Part shown: positions 1 to 11,608 of the stretch, in pieces
Layout of the letters: the number at the start of each line of letters is the position of its first letter
How positions within the stretch are numbered: the stretch's first letter is position 1
Source of the DNA: Basidiobolus meristosporus CBS 931.73
Lineage: Eukaryota > Basidiobolomycota > Basidiobolomycetes > Basidiobolales > Basidiobolaceae
Direction of reading: 5' to 3'
Assembly (NCBI GenBank): GCA_002104905.1
Contig: MCFE01000308.1
Span: 1 to 64,000, forward strand
Length of the DNA: 64,000 nt
Notes under the pieces: model-generated
Told to the model about the DNA's origin: nothing
Seen by the model: the letters and a program-made list of their open reading frames with translations, nothing else
The model's database searches: none
Position numbers and translations under genes: made by a program

Positions 1-410
1 TGCGATTGGTTGATTCAGCACGATGATCTTACTACTCACTTGGAATATGAAAGGAGCAATGTAGAGTGTTCAAGTTGATTCTAATAAACTAAAGTCGCAG
101 TGAACCTATGGGTCGGGCCTCTTGCTTCACATTGAGGATCTTGTTCAATCCCACTTTATTCATGGATTGTGTATGATAATAAATTGACGATTTAAGAAAG
201 CTGCTTATCAAAATCTAGATTTCCCAAATCTCCTTGGATATTGCCCAAGCAAGCAGAAGTGAATTCTCTGATTAATAGATCTTGCATCCTTTTTGCGAAG
301 GTCACTCCCCGTACGTCTCTCAGCTGGAATACATGGGGCGCGGGAACCTACTCCTAAGTGTATGAGAATTCAAGGGATGAAAAGCCTGAGCGCTGGGATC
401 AGCCCAGTAC
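1..410. other. Intergenic, left edge
   Basis: I see no supported gene here. It lies downstream of the sugar-transporter stop codon. No copia LTR similarity is visible and the short open frames have no recognisable content. Confidence 0.5.
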
Positions 411-2375
411 TCAGTGCCGGATATTTGGTACAAGGAAGATCGTAAACAGTATGGCGATTATATTGATAACTACAAAGATACAAAACGTAAAGGAGTTTAA
501 CCTTTCATTTAATACTGGAGTGATCAGCCCAATCGAGAAGGTGCAACTACGAAACGATAGAAAGGAGCGTTTAGGAGACGAGAATTCCAACAGTGGCGAA
601 GTTCCCCATCACAGATGCCAAGCTGTGAAAGTATGAGAACATTATACAGATACTTACATCCAACCGACGTTATTGGCCATGGAGACCACAGCACTCACCG
701 CAGATGTCGGCATCAACTCTGGGATCATCACAACAGTGATGGGGCCCAACCCGATCGCAAACGACGCTACAAATATAATGGCTGTTCAAAGTCATGCGAA
801 AGTATGAACCCGAGTACGTGGAGCAGGGAATGACGAAATAAATGCGAGGATCAGTGATGCGTTGCAGTTGTACAGCGATAGTGTGGATCACGAATAACTA
901 ACCTCCAGCCACCACTGCCGAATCAATCGAGTTCAAGGAAGCAAACACCAGGATGATGGATGCAAGGACCATCCCAACCTCGCTTATCAACAATAGTACC
1001 TTTCTTCCCGCACGCTCAATGACCACAGCTGAGATGAAGGTCATGATCATGTTCATTGCGGCTATACCCACGGTGACAAACTCGGCTTTCTTCGGACCAA
1101 ACACGCGCTCAAAGATGGCTGTTGAGTAATATACAATCCCGATGATCCCAGAGAGCGGCTGGAAGGCAAATAAGGAAATCCCGACCAGAGCTGGCTTTCT
1201 CAACTTATGGTCACGAAGGATTTGCAGGATGTTCAGCGGCTTCATGGTCTCGATGACGGTAACTCCCGCTTCAAGACCAGTCCCAACCTTACTCATCTGG
1301 ATTGATGCTATTGGGCTCATTGAGCCCCTGGGGCTGACGGAATTCTTGAAGCCAATGGGACCTTTGGGCACTGTCGGTAATTTGAAGCTCACGGGGCTTC
1401 TAGGGCTTACTGGACTCTTGAGGCTGACTGGGCTTGTAGGGCTTCTCACACTCACTGGGGTTGTTGGGCTCTTGGGGAAAATCGGACTGGCACACGAATT
1501 TCGAGAGCATAGCGAAACTCTGGATGCAGCTGGTACCTTTTGGGAGTCGATCATTTCCTGAAACTCTAGCTCGATATGATACCCGCGGCGTAATCTCTCC
1601 AGTGAAGTGCGTGCCTTGACCATGTTTCCTTTGAGGATTAGGAACCGAGGGGTCTCCACACAGAATGGTAGCAAGACCATTTGTAACAATGCCGGACCAA
1701 TTGTGCCTCCCATTAACCATCTCCACCCGGGAATACCAATCAATGGAATACACAGACCCTGAGAAATAAAGATCCCCAGCATCTGTGAAAGCTCCAAGCC
1801 GATTCCCAAAGAGCCACGTAATTTTTCGGTGGATATTTCTGCTAAATAGGCCGGTATAGCCACACCAACCACTCCACTACTGACCCCTACCAGTACCCTT
1901 CCCAAGATGAAGATTGGTATCGAGGTGCTCATTGCCAACATCAAACCACCAATGAGGAAAATGAAGTTGTTCCAAAAGAGGGTCTTCTTACGACCGAACC
2001 GCGCTGTTAATGAACCAGCCAGCGTGCTTCCTACCAACCCACCGATTGCGAAGACGCCCACGGCAAAGCCCCTGTTAGGTGAAGGGGACAACAATAACCA
2101 GTCAGTAATCTCCAAATAAGGATAATTCAGTCTGCTCCAAGGGCTTACCAAGTCCATGGGGTCATAGGTAAACAGTCTGGAAAGAATGATCGCGAATCTG
2201 GGTTCGGAACACAATTGATGATGGTATCTTGCGATATATTTGGGACGCCTGCGTTATACCCGGCATTAAATCCACCTATTATGGCGGTAAACGCGCAGAA
2301 CAGAACATAACCAGAAGTTTTCTGCTCTCTAGAGTCTGGTAATTGGGCCAAGCCTGGTGGAATCTCTTGTGGCAT
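411..2375 (-). CDS. MFS sugar transporter (sugar porter family), 4 exons
   Basis: A membrane transporter of the major facilitator superfamily, probably a hexose or related proton-coupled or facilitative porter at the plasma membrane. Exons on the minus strand are 2375-2149, 2071-903, 781-658 and 546-411; introns of 77, 121 and 111 nt are all GT-AG and the phases close to 551 codons. Visible family landmarks are a GYNAG in the first helix, LPMTPW before the second, GRKKTLF in loop 2-3, PAYLAEIS at helix 4, PGWRWLMG after helix 5, PRFLI after helix 6, YYSTAIF in helix 7 and AIGLGPI in helix 10. The loop between helices 6 and 7 is unusually long and built of SP-rich near-repeats. The C-terminus stops at LVPNIRH, where most family members have PETKG, so the tail is short. 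The first ATG in frame was chosen as start. Substrate cannot be told from sequence. Confidence 0.88.
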
Positions 2376-2586
2376 CGGATCTATGTAGGCTATGGATTGT
2401 TGAAATCTATGGGAGCGCAATATGATTGATGTCAACAACAGTACGGAGGGTTCAAGTCTGTAAAAGAAGCAATCGTACGGGTTACCCTGACAGTGCCTAG
2501 AGTCTAGTAGATATTAAAGATAGTGAGATAAATAGAAAGTAGTCCAAGGCGGGGAACACATTTTGGTAAAGTGTGATGGGCGGCAA

Positions 2587-2594
2587 TTTATATA
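2587..2594 (-). promoter_or_regulatory. Possible TATA box of the sugar transporter
   Basis: On the minus strand this reads TATATAAA, about 210 nt before the chosen ATG. That implies a long 5' leader, so the assignment is tentative. Confidence 0.3.
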
Positions 2595-2599
2595 GCTCA

Positions 2600-5500
2600 T
2601 TTTCCAGAGGATTTCCAGAACACAACCACAACGATACGATGTAACTCACCGAGTTCATTCAATGAAAATTCATGGGATCCTGAAAGGATGGATATTTACC
2701 TAAAAGCAAAGGACGTACTGATGAATGTACTAGATGCAGGAGGAGGAGATATCGAGTCACAGCAAAGACAGCTATTACAAATGTCTTCATGAATATATTA
2801 CCAAGAATGCTGGATTTACATTCAGTCGATTCAACTGAAAGTACAGTATTGCTTTTTGATATTGTCAGGTGGGATTTTTATTCATCGAATTGTATCGTCA
2901 ATACACGGTAATCCCTTGTATTCCTTAGAGTCCCCTCCTCCTTTAGAAGTGCGCTCTCCGCTTCATGGTAGACAGCCGGGATAGTTTCAAAGCACGTCAA
3001 TCTAGAGTACGAGAAGCCCAATGAGGTCATCCGTGTTTGTTATTGATTACGCACACGAAGTAGAGTTTGCAAATCTATCGCTTTTTATTTGGATACTGAA
3101 GAGAGTAGCGCTAGCAGGGTTTCCAGTTTGTTTCGCATTATTTGTGATAATGAGCTGTAGTAACATTACTTTTCATATTCAAATCGGTTCCAATGGATCA
3201 GGGCAACGAATTATCCATGTTTCAATCCAGCTTTTTTGTCGCTGCCAACATATTGCTCCGCTTCTGTAATTGCTCGTGTCCCAACCCATTTCATTTGAAA
3301 ATCTTTCTCTCGATGATGTCATGAAGAAATGCACGTGGAACTAAATACGTTTGTATTGACGCTGTTGTTTTGAACGCAAGGAAGCATATTTATTTTTAGA
3401 ATGTAAGGATGAATTAAAATAGGAGAAAAGTAAGGAGAGAGCTGTGAAAAATAAAGTTCTACATACAAAGGGCAGGTAAAGTTTATTATGAAGCGCACTT
3501 ATTGACTAAGAGCACGATACAATCAAGCCATGGTACATGCAATACAAATCACCATGCCCGCTTACTAGGATATTCCCCAAATGCCAAATCCTTGGGGATG
3601 AAGCATGGCCATATCCTGTCTATACTGGCAAAGGTCTGCTTGTCACAAATATTCATATCAAGAGTGAGCTTTGCGGTAGATGAGCCCTACCCCAGCTTTC
3701 GGTTTGCTCACTAGTTCTCCGGCCTGTCAACGGTACTCTAGCGCATGGATAAGAAGTTTCCAAAATCGGGGCCCGCACATCTGCCACTTGCAATGGATAT
3801 GGGATTTTAAGAATGCCAATCGTGGTGTTAGCATGATAGATTTGCAAAAGATGCTGACTCGGCATATGTGTCATGAGTTTCTGCCCAGTGCTTCTTAAAA
3901 TAGTGTGGAATCTGCAATTAAAGCCCAGCCTATTCCCAGTGGAGCTTGGCCCCTTTGATGCATAGGTGTGTTAGATAGCTTAGAAAAGATGATACGTATG
4001 CATCGTAATTAGCCATTGAACCGATTCGAAGAACGTGTACTTCATTAGGAGATATGGAATTCATAATGAACCCTGTGACGAACATCCACAAGGAAGATTA
4101 GCCCGGACATTTACTAGTATATGGACCTGAAGGTTTGCAAGTAACAACCCAGTTCCTCAACGTGTTAAGTCATGGATCAAGTAAGCCTCAGCTCCTCCAA
4201 GGGTCATACCATCAAATGTGCCAGTAAAATAAACTCATTCTATTATGTAACTTTCGAGTGATGCAATTTCGATCGCTTTGCATTAGCCACCTAAAGGTAA
4301 ATATTAGCGTAAGGCCACATAGAATGTCACCTATAACCACACAAGGTGGATCAACCTACACTTCACAATATTTGAAACCGAAAACGAAGTAACATGTCAG
4401 GTGTGGTGGCAATGTATTTTAAGGAAATCACTATGGCTTACTATCCGCTGGCTAGCAAGGATACCATACCTTTACCCAGATATGCCATACTCTGCTCATA
4501 GAAAGCGCACTTGGAGATTCCAATGAGTGTAGAGGGATTCTCCCTTTTGTCCCTATTCTACTGGTTGAGCATCATCGAAGCAGGCCAACATCAACAATAA
4601 CAATGGGTAAGGCCAGACATACATTGCGAGGCCTAGCTCATGAAGGGCTATGATGTCATAATGGCCTGCCTGGGACTCCAGCTCAACAGATACTTCCTGA
4701 ACACTGCTCCCATTGGTCTATTCTTGGTAATCACGTGGAGTCATAAACGCAATAGACAATACAGAGCTAATTTAACCTCAAGATGGCATAGAAATCGGTC
4801 TGATCTTACGATTTGTTTGAGGCAATACTTGTGCTATGCATATGCAGGTGGTGCATGCGAAAAACCGAGTTCATGGATCTATCGAGCAATAGGATGCTCA
4901 CCAGCCATAGCAATGACCTCTATTTAGAAGATTTTCCTGTTCAAACTGAGGTATGGGAAAATCGGATTGCCTTGTGGATATCAGTGGATGGATCAGGAAT
5001 GCCAGAGTAAACTGATCAATTCAATCTCTACAGTAGGTGCGGTCTAGTGGGAATATCAGGTGTGATAGAGTGCTCTGCTTTACTTAGGGCTGCATAGGAT
5101 CATCTGTTGTGTAACTAATGGACAACACAAACGAATCGAAAAGCAATAGCTGGGCGTCGGGTGTGAGTAATCGCAGGTGGCCGTTTTCCGTAGCAAGTGA
5201 AGGGAGCTCCATTATTCTTTCACCAGAGTAGGCGGTGGAGGTAACCATGTACGCCGCAAAATTATTTTCAATTTAGCCGGCAGCCCAAGAACATCCAAGG
5301 CGATGAGTTAGGATGAGAAGGAGTGATACAAAGGTCATAAGAATATTTCGGAATATAGATTGATCAGATTTCGAACACAGGTCAGGGAAGCACGCAGGAT
5401 TCCTTGAACGGATTCCAGGAGACGGTGAAACCCGGATATTTCAAAGCCATTTGCGCATGAATTTTAGTGTACTTGGCTGTGCTGTGATATTCCAATAGAA

Positions 5501-5685
5501 CTAACTGAGTAGAATTACTCCGAATCGCTTGTTATGGAAGTTGCTGGACCTCTGTGTCAATTCCATAAGACCAGTTATAGTTAAGATTAGTCACGTTGAG
5601 CATGAATCCTTGCACTTTATTGATTCCCGCGATCGAGATGCTGAGAAGACTAAACCGGATATCAGTAGTGGGGAATGGCTTGTTT
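2600..5685. other. Intergenic, no supported gene
   Basis: About 3 kb of AT-rich DNA with only short open frames (under 100 codons) in all frames. None shows a domain, a signal peptide with a credible downstream body, or splice sites that join into a longer frame. No LTR similarity was seen. Confidence 0.5.
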
Positions 5686-5688
5686 GGA

Positions 5689-5697
5689 GTATATAAG
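5689..5697 (+). promoter_or_regulatory. TATA box of the F-box gene
   Basis: The sequence GTATATAAG lies about 60 nt before the ATG at 5754, the same spacing seen at the M13 genes in this window. Confidence 0.55.
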
Positions 5698-5753
5698 GCC
5701 GGATCTCAGCCTTCACAAGGTACGTTGGTTCTTGTTATTCTATTATTCTAGAC

Positions 5754-6434
5754 ATGGCTCAGACGCTACAATCGCTGTCAATAACTAAATATCCTCCTGA
5801 GGTAGTTTCTCATATTTTGAGTTTCCTTGATCTGAATACGCTCATAGCTACGCGGACCTGTTGCCACGACTGGTATAAGCTCTGTATGCTGCATATCCGT
5901 AGAAAGATCAAGAACACCCATGCATCATTGACGTTCGAGCAAGAAGGGAAATGGCAGTTTACGGTGGATTTCGGGTTTTCTTCTTATGACGAGAGTACAT
6001 CCAGGGTGACATATGAGGTGAGGTCTTTGAAGACCCGACGTTGTTTCCACGGGATCCTGCTAGAAAATCCGAAGGTTACCAGTATAAAGCTATTCCCTTA
6101 CAATGTGGAGATCTGCCCCAACCGATCCATCCCCGTTAAAAAGGAAGGAATCTTCTTGGGGCTGCCAAGCAGCCATATGGCACATGAACGGTGGACACTG
6201 AGTTATCAAGTATCAAAACACCCACCGAGTCAGCGCCAGGATTTGGAACCCATCGGGGGCGAACGGTGGATCACTCCTCTTGCTTTTGAATGCTCATTAG
6301 AGTTTTTGATCTCGAACTCCAGGCCATCTTTTCTGAGAAAGGTGGCCCACTTGTTTCCGTCGAAGCGCTTGGCATTTCTACCATCCACCACATTCAACCC
6401 CAATGAAGGGCACGCCTCACCTGTTACTGCGTAG
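5754..6434 (+). CDS. F-box protein, 226 aa
   Basis: An N-terminal F-box (about residues 11-50) is visible: YPPEVVSHILSFLDLNTL followed by a conserved Cys/Trp stretch (TCCHDWYKLC). F-box proteins bind Skp1 and present substrates to SCF ubiquitin ligases. The rest of the protein has no recognisable repeats (no LRR, WD40 or Kelch), so the substrate-binding part is unknown. It resembles in size the fungal F-box proteins with a C-terminal domain of unknown fold. It is intronless, with a TATA box about 60 nt upstream. It stands alone on the plus strand between a 3 kb spacer and the convergent CRD protein gene. Confidence 0.72.
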   Translation: MAQTLQSLSITKYPPEVVSHILSFLDLNTLIATRTCCHDWYKLCMLHIRRKIKNTHASLTFEQEGKWQFTVDFGFSSYDESTSRVTYEVRSLKTRRCFHGILLENPKVTSIKLFPYNVEICPNRSIPVKKEGIFLGLPSSHMAHERWTLSYQVSKHPPSQRQDLEPIGGERWITPLAFECSLEFLISNSRPSFLRKVAHLFPSKRLAFLPSTTFNPNEGHASPVTA

Positions 6435-7010
6435 TTTCAAGTCATGTTCCAAGGTTAACAACATGTCATTCGACGGGTGAAACCCGCCACTGCTACTCAT
6501 CTAGAAGCGTAGTGTCCGTTCACGCATCATTTGTAAATAGACTAAATATTTATCAGCGTTGTCCAATAAATTTTTTTTGACCAATATTAGGTGACACTTT
6601 CTACCATGACGCTATCCACATTATACCTGTGTTTCATGGGACTTGGTGAGTTATGCCCGCCACGTTGTACATTCACGGAAATCAAGTCACGATTGGCTCT
6701 AATTCGTGATTCGTTGTAATTGCTAATGATGATAACAACATGGCGTCATATTCCATATCATCAAACACGTGCATGGTGGTAAGCTGATGAAGAAGCCCTG
6801 ACTGGCTCCCTGACAACAAACTTGATTTGGGGTGTTTTTAATAATATATCCATCTTTCAAGAGGTGCAGCAAGATCATTGCTAAGTGCTCTATTTATATA
6901 CATGTGAGTATCAGATACATCAATCAAGTGGGTAACGATCTGGGACGGGACATGGCGATTTGAGATGCATGCAGAGGCCTGTATTGCGGAACTAGATGGA
7001 ATTCCACCCT
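6435..7010. other. Convergent intergenic spacer
   Basis: No gene is seen. It lies between two genes whose 3' ends face each other. A T-run at 6570-6576 lies about 130 nt after the F-box stop. Confidence 0.5.
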
Positions 7011-8290
7011 TTAGTCCTCTCCTAGCTCCATATCACTTCCGTCCGAATCCTGCATTCAACGGAGTTAGTGCTGGCAACACAAACAACACACGCAAATCAA
7101 CATACCTCTAATACAAAAATCTCATGACTCGTTCGGGGTTGGCGGTCGGAAGAGAGCGTGGGTGCCGTAAGATATTGGGTCTCGAGGTTTTTGGTCTCCG
7201 GTTCTTGGTCAGCCTCCCAAACTTGATCATACTGGAGGCTCTTACGCCGACGTAGTCTCCAAAGGATAAGGCCAGTTCCTATCGAGATCAAGCCTCCAAT
7301 GAAAGTCACCGCTATGAAAGTGAAAACCAAGGAGATATTAAACCGATCCTCTAGCTCCTCGTTAGAAGCATTGCTACTCGTTTCATTTGCCTCCAGATTT
7401 GGTCTGAGGATCAAGACTGGTGAATGCCCCTTCGCGGTGTCCTTTAAGTGCGACTTGGAAGCCTCTTCAACTGACGCGCTTGGAAGCACTCTATAGCTAC
7501 TACTTTTTAAAGTTGGAGATAGAACTTTCGTAGATAAAGCAACTGTAACGGTAGCAGTGGCAGTAGCAGTGGTAGTACTGCCTAGTGCTTCGGAACTACT
7601 TGTTGACGTTGCTACCACGTTACCAGTAATTGAATGAATCGTGGTATATGTTGCTGTGGCCGAAAGGGACGGTTCACTGACTCCATTGGATTCATATACG
7701 TGTGAATACATGTGGCAGTCACTCGAATTCTGAAATACTGTACTATCAATGTTCTCCTCCAATATCGATTTGTCAAGGAAAGCCGATGCACCCGTGCACA
7801 CCGAAATAGCATGATCCCTACAAAACAACATATGAGCCACGATCTTGTCTCCTTGTTGGTGCTACGTTGAACCAACCTTACTAACGGGCAGACAGGATAA
7901 ACAGTCAGCGTGTCTGTATCACATTTTCTGTATGTGATTGAGCATAATGCTTCCCTAATAGCTAGGAAGCAGGAGGCGCTGGCACTCTCATAGCCTTCTC
8001 TGCTGATTTTGTTCAAAAGCTCTAGAAAACATTCGTCAATAGTATTCAACTAGATCCACAATAACGCTAACTCACCTTTAACTTTGCCCTCAGCCAGTGT
8101 TACATTGGTGACGGTTGTGGCATAGCCAACTTCTTGACAAATGGTTGATGAATTACTTAGAGGGCCGCAATGGTCCCCGTGCGCTAGAGTCAAGGAGCCG
8201 TTAGCCACTCATCCAAATCTCTACCGCAATTCCTCACTTGCCTGTTGCTGCTAGAATCCCACAAAATATCAGAGGATAAAGCCTAAACAT
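7011..8290 (-). CDS. Single-pass membrane protein with frizzled-like cysteine-rich domain, 347 aa
   Basis: Five exons: 8290-8242, 8183-8076, 8021-7886, 7817-7106 and 7049-7011. The first intron is GC-AG (donor AG|GCAAGT); the others are GT-AG of 54-68 nt, and all phases close. The product starts with a signal peptide (MFRLYPLIFCGILAATA). A Cys-rich ectodomain follows with C22, C32, C70, C79, C86, C97, C105 and C132. The C70-x8-C79-x6-C86-x10-C97 spacing and the local motifs (CQEVGY, then LCSITYRKC, then YPVC) match the frizzled CRD. A Ser/Thr-rich mucin-like stalk (about 145-255) carries several N-glycosylation sequons, then one membrane helix (about 258-284), an RLRRRK stop-transfer and a 55-residue acidic tail. 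It looks like a surface receptor or sensor; ligand and partner are unknown. Two of the ten canonical FZ cysteines are not evident. Confidence 0.8.
8184..8241 (-). other. GC-AG intron 1 of the CRD protein gene
   Basis: The donor reads ACAG|GCAAGTGAG and the acceptor GACTCTAG. Using the nearby GT two bases downstream instead shifts the frame and meets stops; only the GC donor joins the signal-peptide exon to the cysteine-rich exon. Confidence 0.75.
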
Positions 8291-9563
8291 CTTCTCTAGT
8301 TATCGGTAGTTCTACTCTTTCTACGCTGTAGTTCCAAATCGACGAATTGACAAGCTGGATCCAATGCAAATAGCTCTGACTCTATCTACTGGTATCTGAC
8401 CAAGAAAATATACTATCTTTCACGATGAATCTAGGGAAATGGCCCGGAGGTGTAGTACAGCGTCGGGACGGGAAGCGAAAGAGCCTTGTCTAATCTAGTA
8501 TAGAGATTGGTGAGAGGGCTCAGATAACAAACCAAACCTTACAAACTGTCACCTAATATTTAAACGGTAAATTTTCCGAGATTTCCCCTGTATCCTACAC
8601 TATCATAGGGCTCATGAGCTCAAACATTACGAAACCATATGATCTATAATGGCTATATGTAAGTATCCAATGTATGAAGCAATACAATATGGAGCCTAGT
8701 GCTGGCATCGTCTGTACATTACATTCGTTACCGCAAGCTTCTGGGCACCCTACGATTCCTCATCAGAGCACTGTAGTTAATGCTAAAGCATGCATCTCAT
8801 AAGAACCACACTACACCTCGATTGTGGAATGCCTAGTATTGGGATGTTTTTTCCTGATCTGATCATCCACTTCGATTCAGCACGTTGATCCTACTAGCTA
8901 CGAACTAATGATCCACCAAAATTATTCCCTTAAAAGAGCCCCTATTGCACTGCACCAACGTGTTGCTACCATTAATAGCAGTCCACCGTGAGATCAAGAA
9001 GCATCACCAGTCAAGGGACAAAATATCCAGCTGCACCCCTTGCCATTTAAGCATCCGTCCTTGCGGATTTAGCCTCTTCGATACTTATAGCTGTCACGTC
9101 ATTAGGGCCTATTGAATACGCTGAAGCTAACTCCTGCAACCAGTTCCCATGTAAACTGCGCCCTATCCTATGGTCGAATGATCCATGGATGTTCCTTGTG
9201 AACAGTTGCGACAGCCAGTTATGTACTGGACCATGGTGCACTCCGCGAGCCAAGTACATGAATGTACGTGTCGTTGAATATGTCAGGCTCAAAAACGTGT
9301 CCACCCTCATATGTCACATGCAAGGGCTCGGGCTCCTTGGCAAGCTGAATGCGGAATGAAAATGATTTTGCCGACCTCTCGAGCTAAAATCGGGCCAAAC
9401 GATCACAGGTGTGGAAGAGCATGACCTCGGTTCCTACTTCGCCACTTTACACGCTTTGATTAAAGCAGATGTCGAGGCATATGCAATTAAGTATATTTAC
9501 GAAATATAAGCGCAATTGATGACTAAAAATGTTACATCGTAATAATTGGGAAAATGAGATACT
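8291..9563. other. Intergenic, no supported gene
   Basis: Only short frames are seen, the longest being 87 codons at 9047-9310 on the minus strand, with no recognisable content. Confidence 0.5.
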
Positions 9564-11081
9564 CTAACGTTTCTTATAGATACAAGGCTTCAATAGATGC
9601 GAGGCGGCTTTCGCAGAGGGCATTTTGCCTGGAACCTTTTTCTTTTGCTTCGGGGCGCCGTTGTTCTTGACGAAGTCGAACATCACAAACATTTTGCTGA
9701 GTTGCTTTTTCTTTTCGAGACGGAATCCAAGCTCGACAACAATGCTGACAAATTCGTCAATATCAGTGAACCGGCTAATCACCTCGGCAATCCTCAACTG
9801 CCCTCCTGGCTTGAGGATTCTATGCGCCTCAATCAAAAACTCGAGGAAATTAGTACCCATCAGTGACAATGAGAAAATGGCTACGTCGACGGTGTTGGCG
9901 TCAAGAGGAACATTTGCAATATCGCAAGCAGTGATCCGATCATTGGCAGCGACAAGGTCGAAGGACCAAACCTTTTGCTGAACAGAAGCAGCCAACTTGG
10001 CTTCTCCACAGCCCAAGTCAGCGATGATTTTATCCTTAGGTAGAGAGTTGACATAATCAATATAAATATCGATAGGGTTCACGGACCAGCTCTCGGCTTG
10101 AGAACGGAATCCTTCGTGATACTCTTCAAAAATAGCAGGATCATTTTGGAGAAGTTCGAAGGCTTTGGAGCCAGAAGTAGTGTAAAGCTGCTCGTTGATC
10201 CATCTGAAGCGTGCCCCTTGGAGTTTCTTTTGCATTTTCTGCTGAAGCGGAGTGAGAGCAGCGGTCTTGGAAGAAATGATGTCTTCGTCGTGTGGTTCTG
10301 AGTCCGCCACTGATTTTTCGCCTGCCTTCTTTTCCAATAGCTTTTTCAGTTTAGCTTGCTCCTTTAGTGAAATCTTCTTGCTGGTTGTAGCCGTAGATTC
10401 CTTTGCAGTCTCAGGGGCTTCCTTAGTTTCCTCGACTGCCTCGACTACCTCCACTTCCTTGTCCTTGGTCTTTTTCTCTCCGGACTTGACTGAAGTAAAT
10501 TGTTTCTTGATAGCTTCAAAATTCTTCAACAACGAACCAAAATCGACTTCATCATCCGAGTCAGCGCTCTTATTTTGTGCGCTCTTCTTTGCCTTCTTGT
10601 CTGTAAAAGGTTTGACAATCTTCTCAAGATCCATGTCTTCGAGTTCACCGTCTTCCTCATCTGAGAATTTCATATCTTCCCAGTCGTCAGTGTCGTATTC
10701 AGAATCATTAGCGCCCTCATCGTTGTTATCCTGGGAAGTTGATTCTACTTTTCGAGGGGTCTCTTTGGCGGGCTTCGAGTTCGAAGCGTTCTTTGGCTCT
10801 TCGGCCTTTTGCTTAACAACTTTGACTTGCTTTTGAGTCTTGGCCTTGGTGGTCTCAGCTTTTTTCTCAGTATCGGCAGTCTTTTGTTTCTTGTTAGAGT
10901 TTTGCTGTTGAGCAGGGCCTACTTTGGTTTTTCGTTGGGGAACCTCGGAAGAGGCGACCTTTGTGGTGGCCTTTTCCTTAGCTGGTTGATCAGCATTCTT
11001 ACGTTTGTTGGTTTTATTCTTCTCTGGGGCTTTCTCTATCACCAACGGGCCCTTCAGTTTGAAACCAGTTTCGAAAAGCAT
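9564..11081 (-). CDS. RRP8: Ribosomal RNA-processing protein 8 (25S rRNA m1A methyltransferase), 505 aa
   Basis: A nucleolar SAM-dependent methyltransferase that in yeast makes the m1A645 mark on 25S rRNA and supports early pre-rRNA processing. The C-terminal half (about residues 290-475) is the conserved Rrp8 fold: RFRWINEQLYT, the YVNSLPKD helix, SAM motif I as IIADLGCGEAKLA at about 352-364, the ACDIANVPL loop, SLSLMGTN, HRILKPGG and the FVMFDFVK strand. The N-terminal half is long, lysine-rich and acidic (low complexity, nucleolar-protein-like). That explains a length above the roughly 390 residues of the yeast protein. The single exon starts at the first ATG in frame. A further upstream open stretch lacks an ATG, and a short extra 5' exon cannot be excluded. 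Confidence 0.92.
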   Translation of the reverse strand: MLFETGFKLKGPLVIEKAPEKNKTNKRKNADQPAKEKATTKVASSEVPQRKTKVGPAQQQNSNKKQKTADTEKKAETTKAKTQKQVKVVKQKAEEPKNASNSKPAKETPRKVESTSQDNNDEGANDSEYDTDDWEDMKFSDEEDGELEDMDLEKIVKPFTDKKAKKSAQNKSADSDDEVDFGSLLKNFEAIKKQFTSVKSGEKKTKDKEVEVVEAVEETKEAPETAKESTATTSKKISLKEQAKLKKLLEKKAGEKSVADSEPHDEDIISSKTAALTPLQQKMQKKLQGARFRWINEQLYTTSGSKAFELLQNDPAIFEEYHEGFRSQAESWSVNPIDIYIDYVNSLPKDKIIADLGCGEAKLAASVQQKVWSFDLVAANDRITACDIANVPLDANTVDVAIFSLSLMGTNFLEFLIEAHRILKPGGQLRIAEVISRFTDIDEFVSIVVELGFRLEKKKQLSKMFVMFDFVKNNGAPKQKKKVPGKMPSAKAASHLLKPCIYKKR

Positions 11082-11608
11082 CTTCAGACCTTTCCTTCTT
11101 CACAGTGGGAGGGGGGATAGTGCTGTCAAGGATAAATTCTCCACGGAATTCGGAAAAAGATTGATTTCTACATTGGCAGGAATTCTTTTTTTTTCTATTT
11201 TTCAATAATCTGTTCCACGCTGCTGTGACTTGACTACGAAAAATTGACTACCTCACACCCACTCAGCTTTGGATCTATTGCCACCGATTAGATAAGCATT
11301 CACACTCGAATATTTACTGTTAATACCCAGTTAAGACTTCATTGAAATTAGGGAAGAAAATTACATTAATTTAGTGAAGTAGGTGTGAAGAGCATGGAGT
11401 GCTCTTGACAAATAGTAGCTTGGAAACCGACCGAGCGGTGCAGTTTGGAAATGGAATTAGGCTAATGTGTGTTAAACGATGAAGAAAGTGCATAAAAGCA
11501 GGTGACCAGTCTCCCCAGGACTCAAAAAACCTCAGAATGGTAAATCCAGCAAAGAGCTTCTTGATACACTTGATTGGAACCAAATGTTGCCGATTGGATT
11601 TAATCTAT
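11082..11608. other. Spacer between RRP8 and the KIN1-like gene
   Basis: About 530 nt between two genes in the same direction. It must hold the KIN1-like 3' end and the RRP8 promoter. No clear TATA box is seen. Confidence 0.45.

Noticed and set aside
1142-1561. 139-codon Leu/Gly/Thr-rich plus-strand frame
   Set aside because: Antisense of the SP-rich repeat loop of the sugar transporter.
4640-4927. 95-codon frame with partly hydrophobic segments
   Set aside because: No recognised domain, no splice partner, and overlapping frames are equally open.
10252-10836. 194-codon Ser/Phe-rich frame opposite RRP8
   Set aside because: It is the antisense of the Lys/Glu-rich low-complexity N-terminal half of RRP8.
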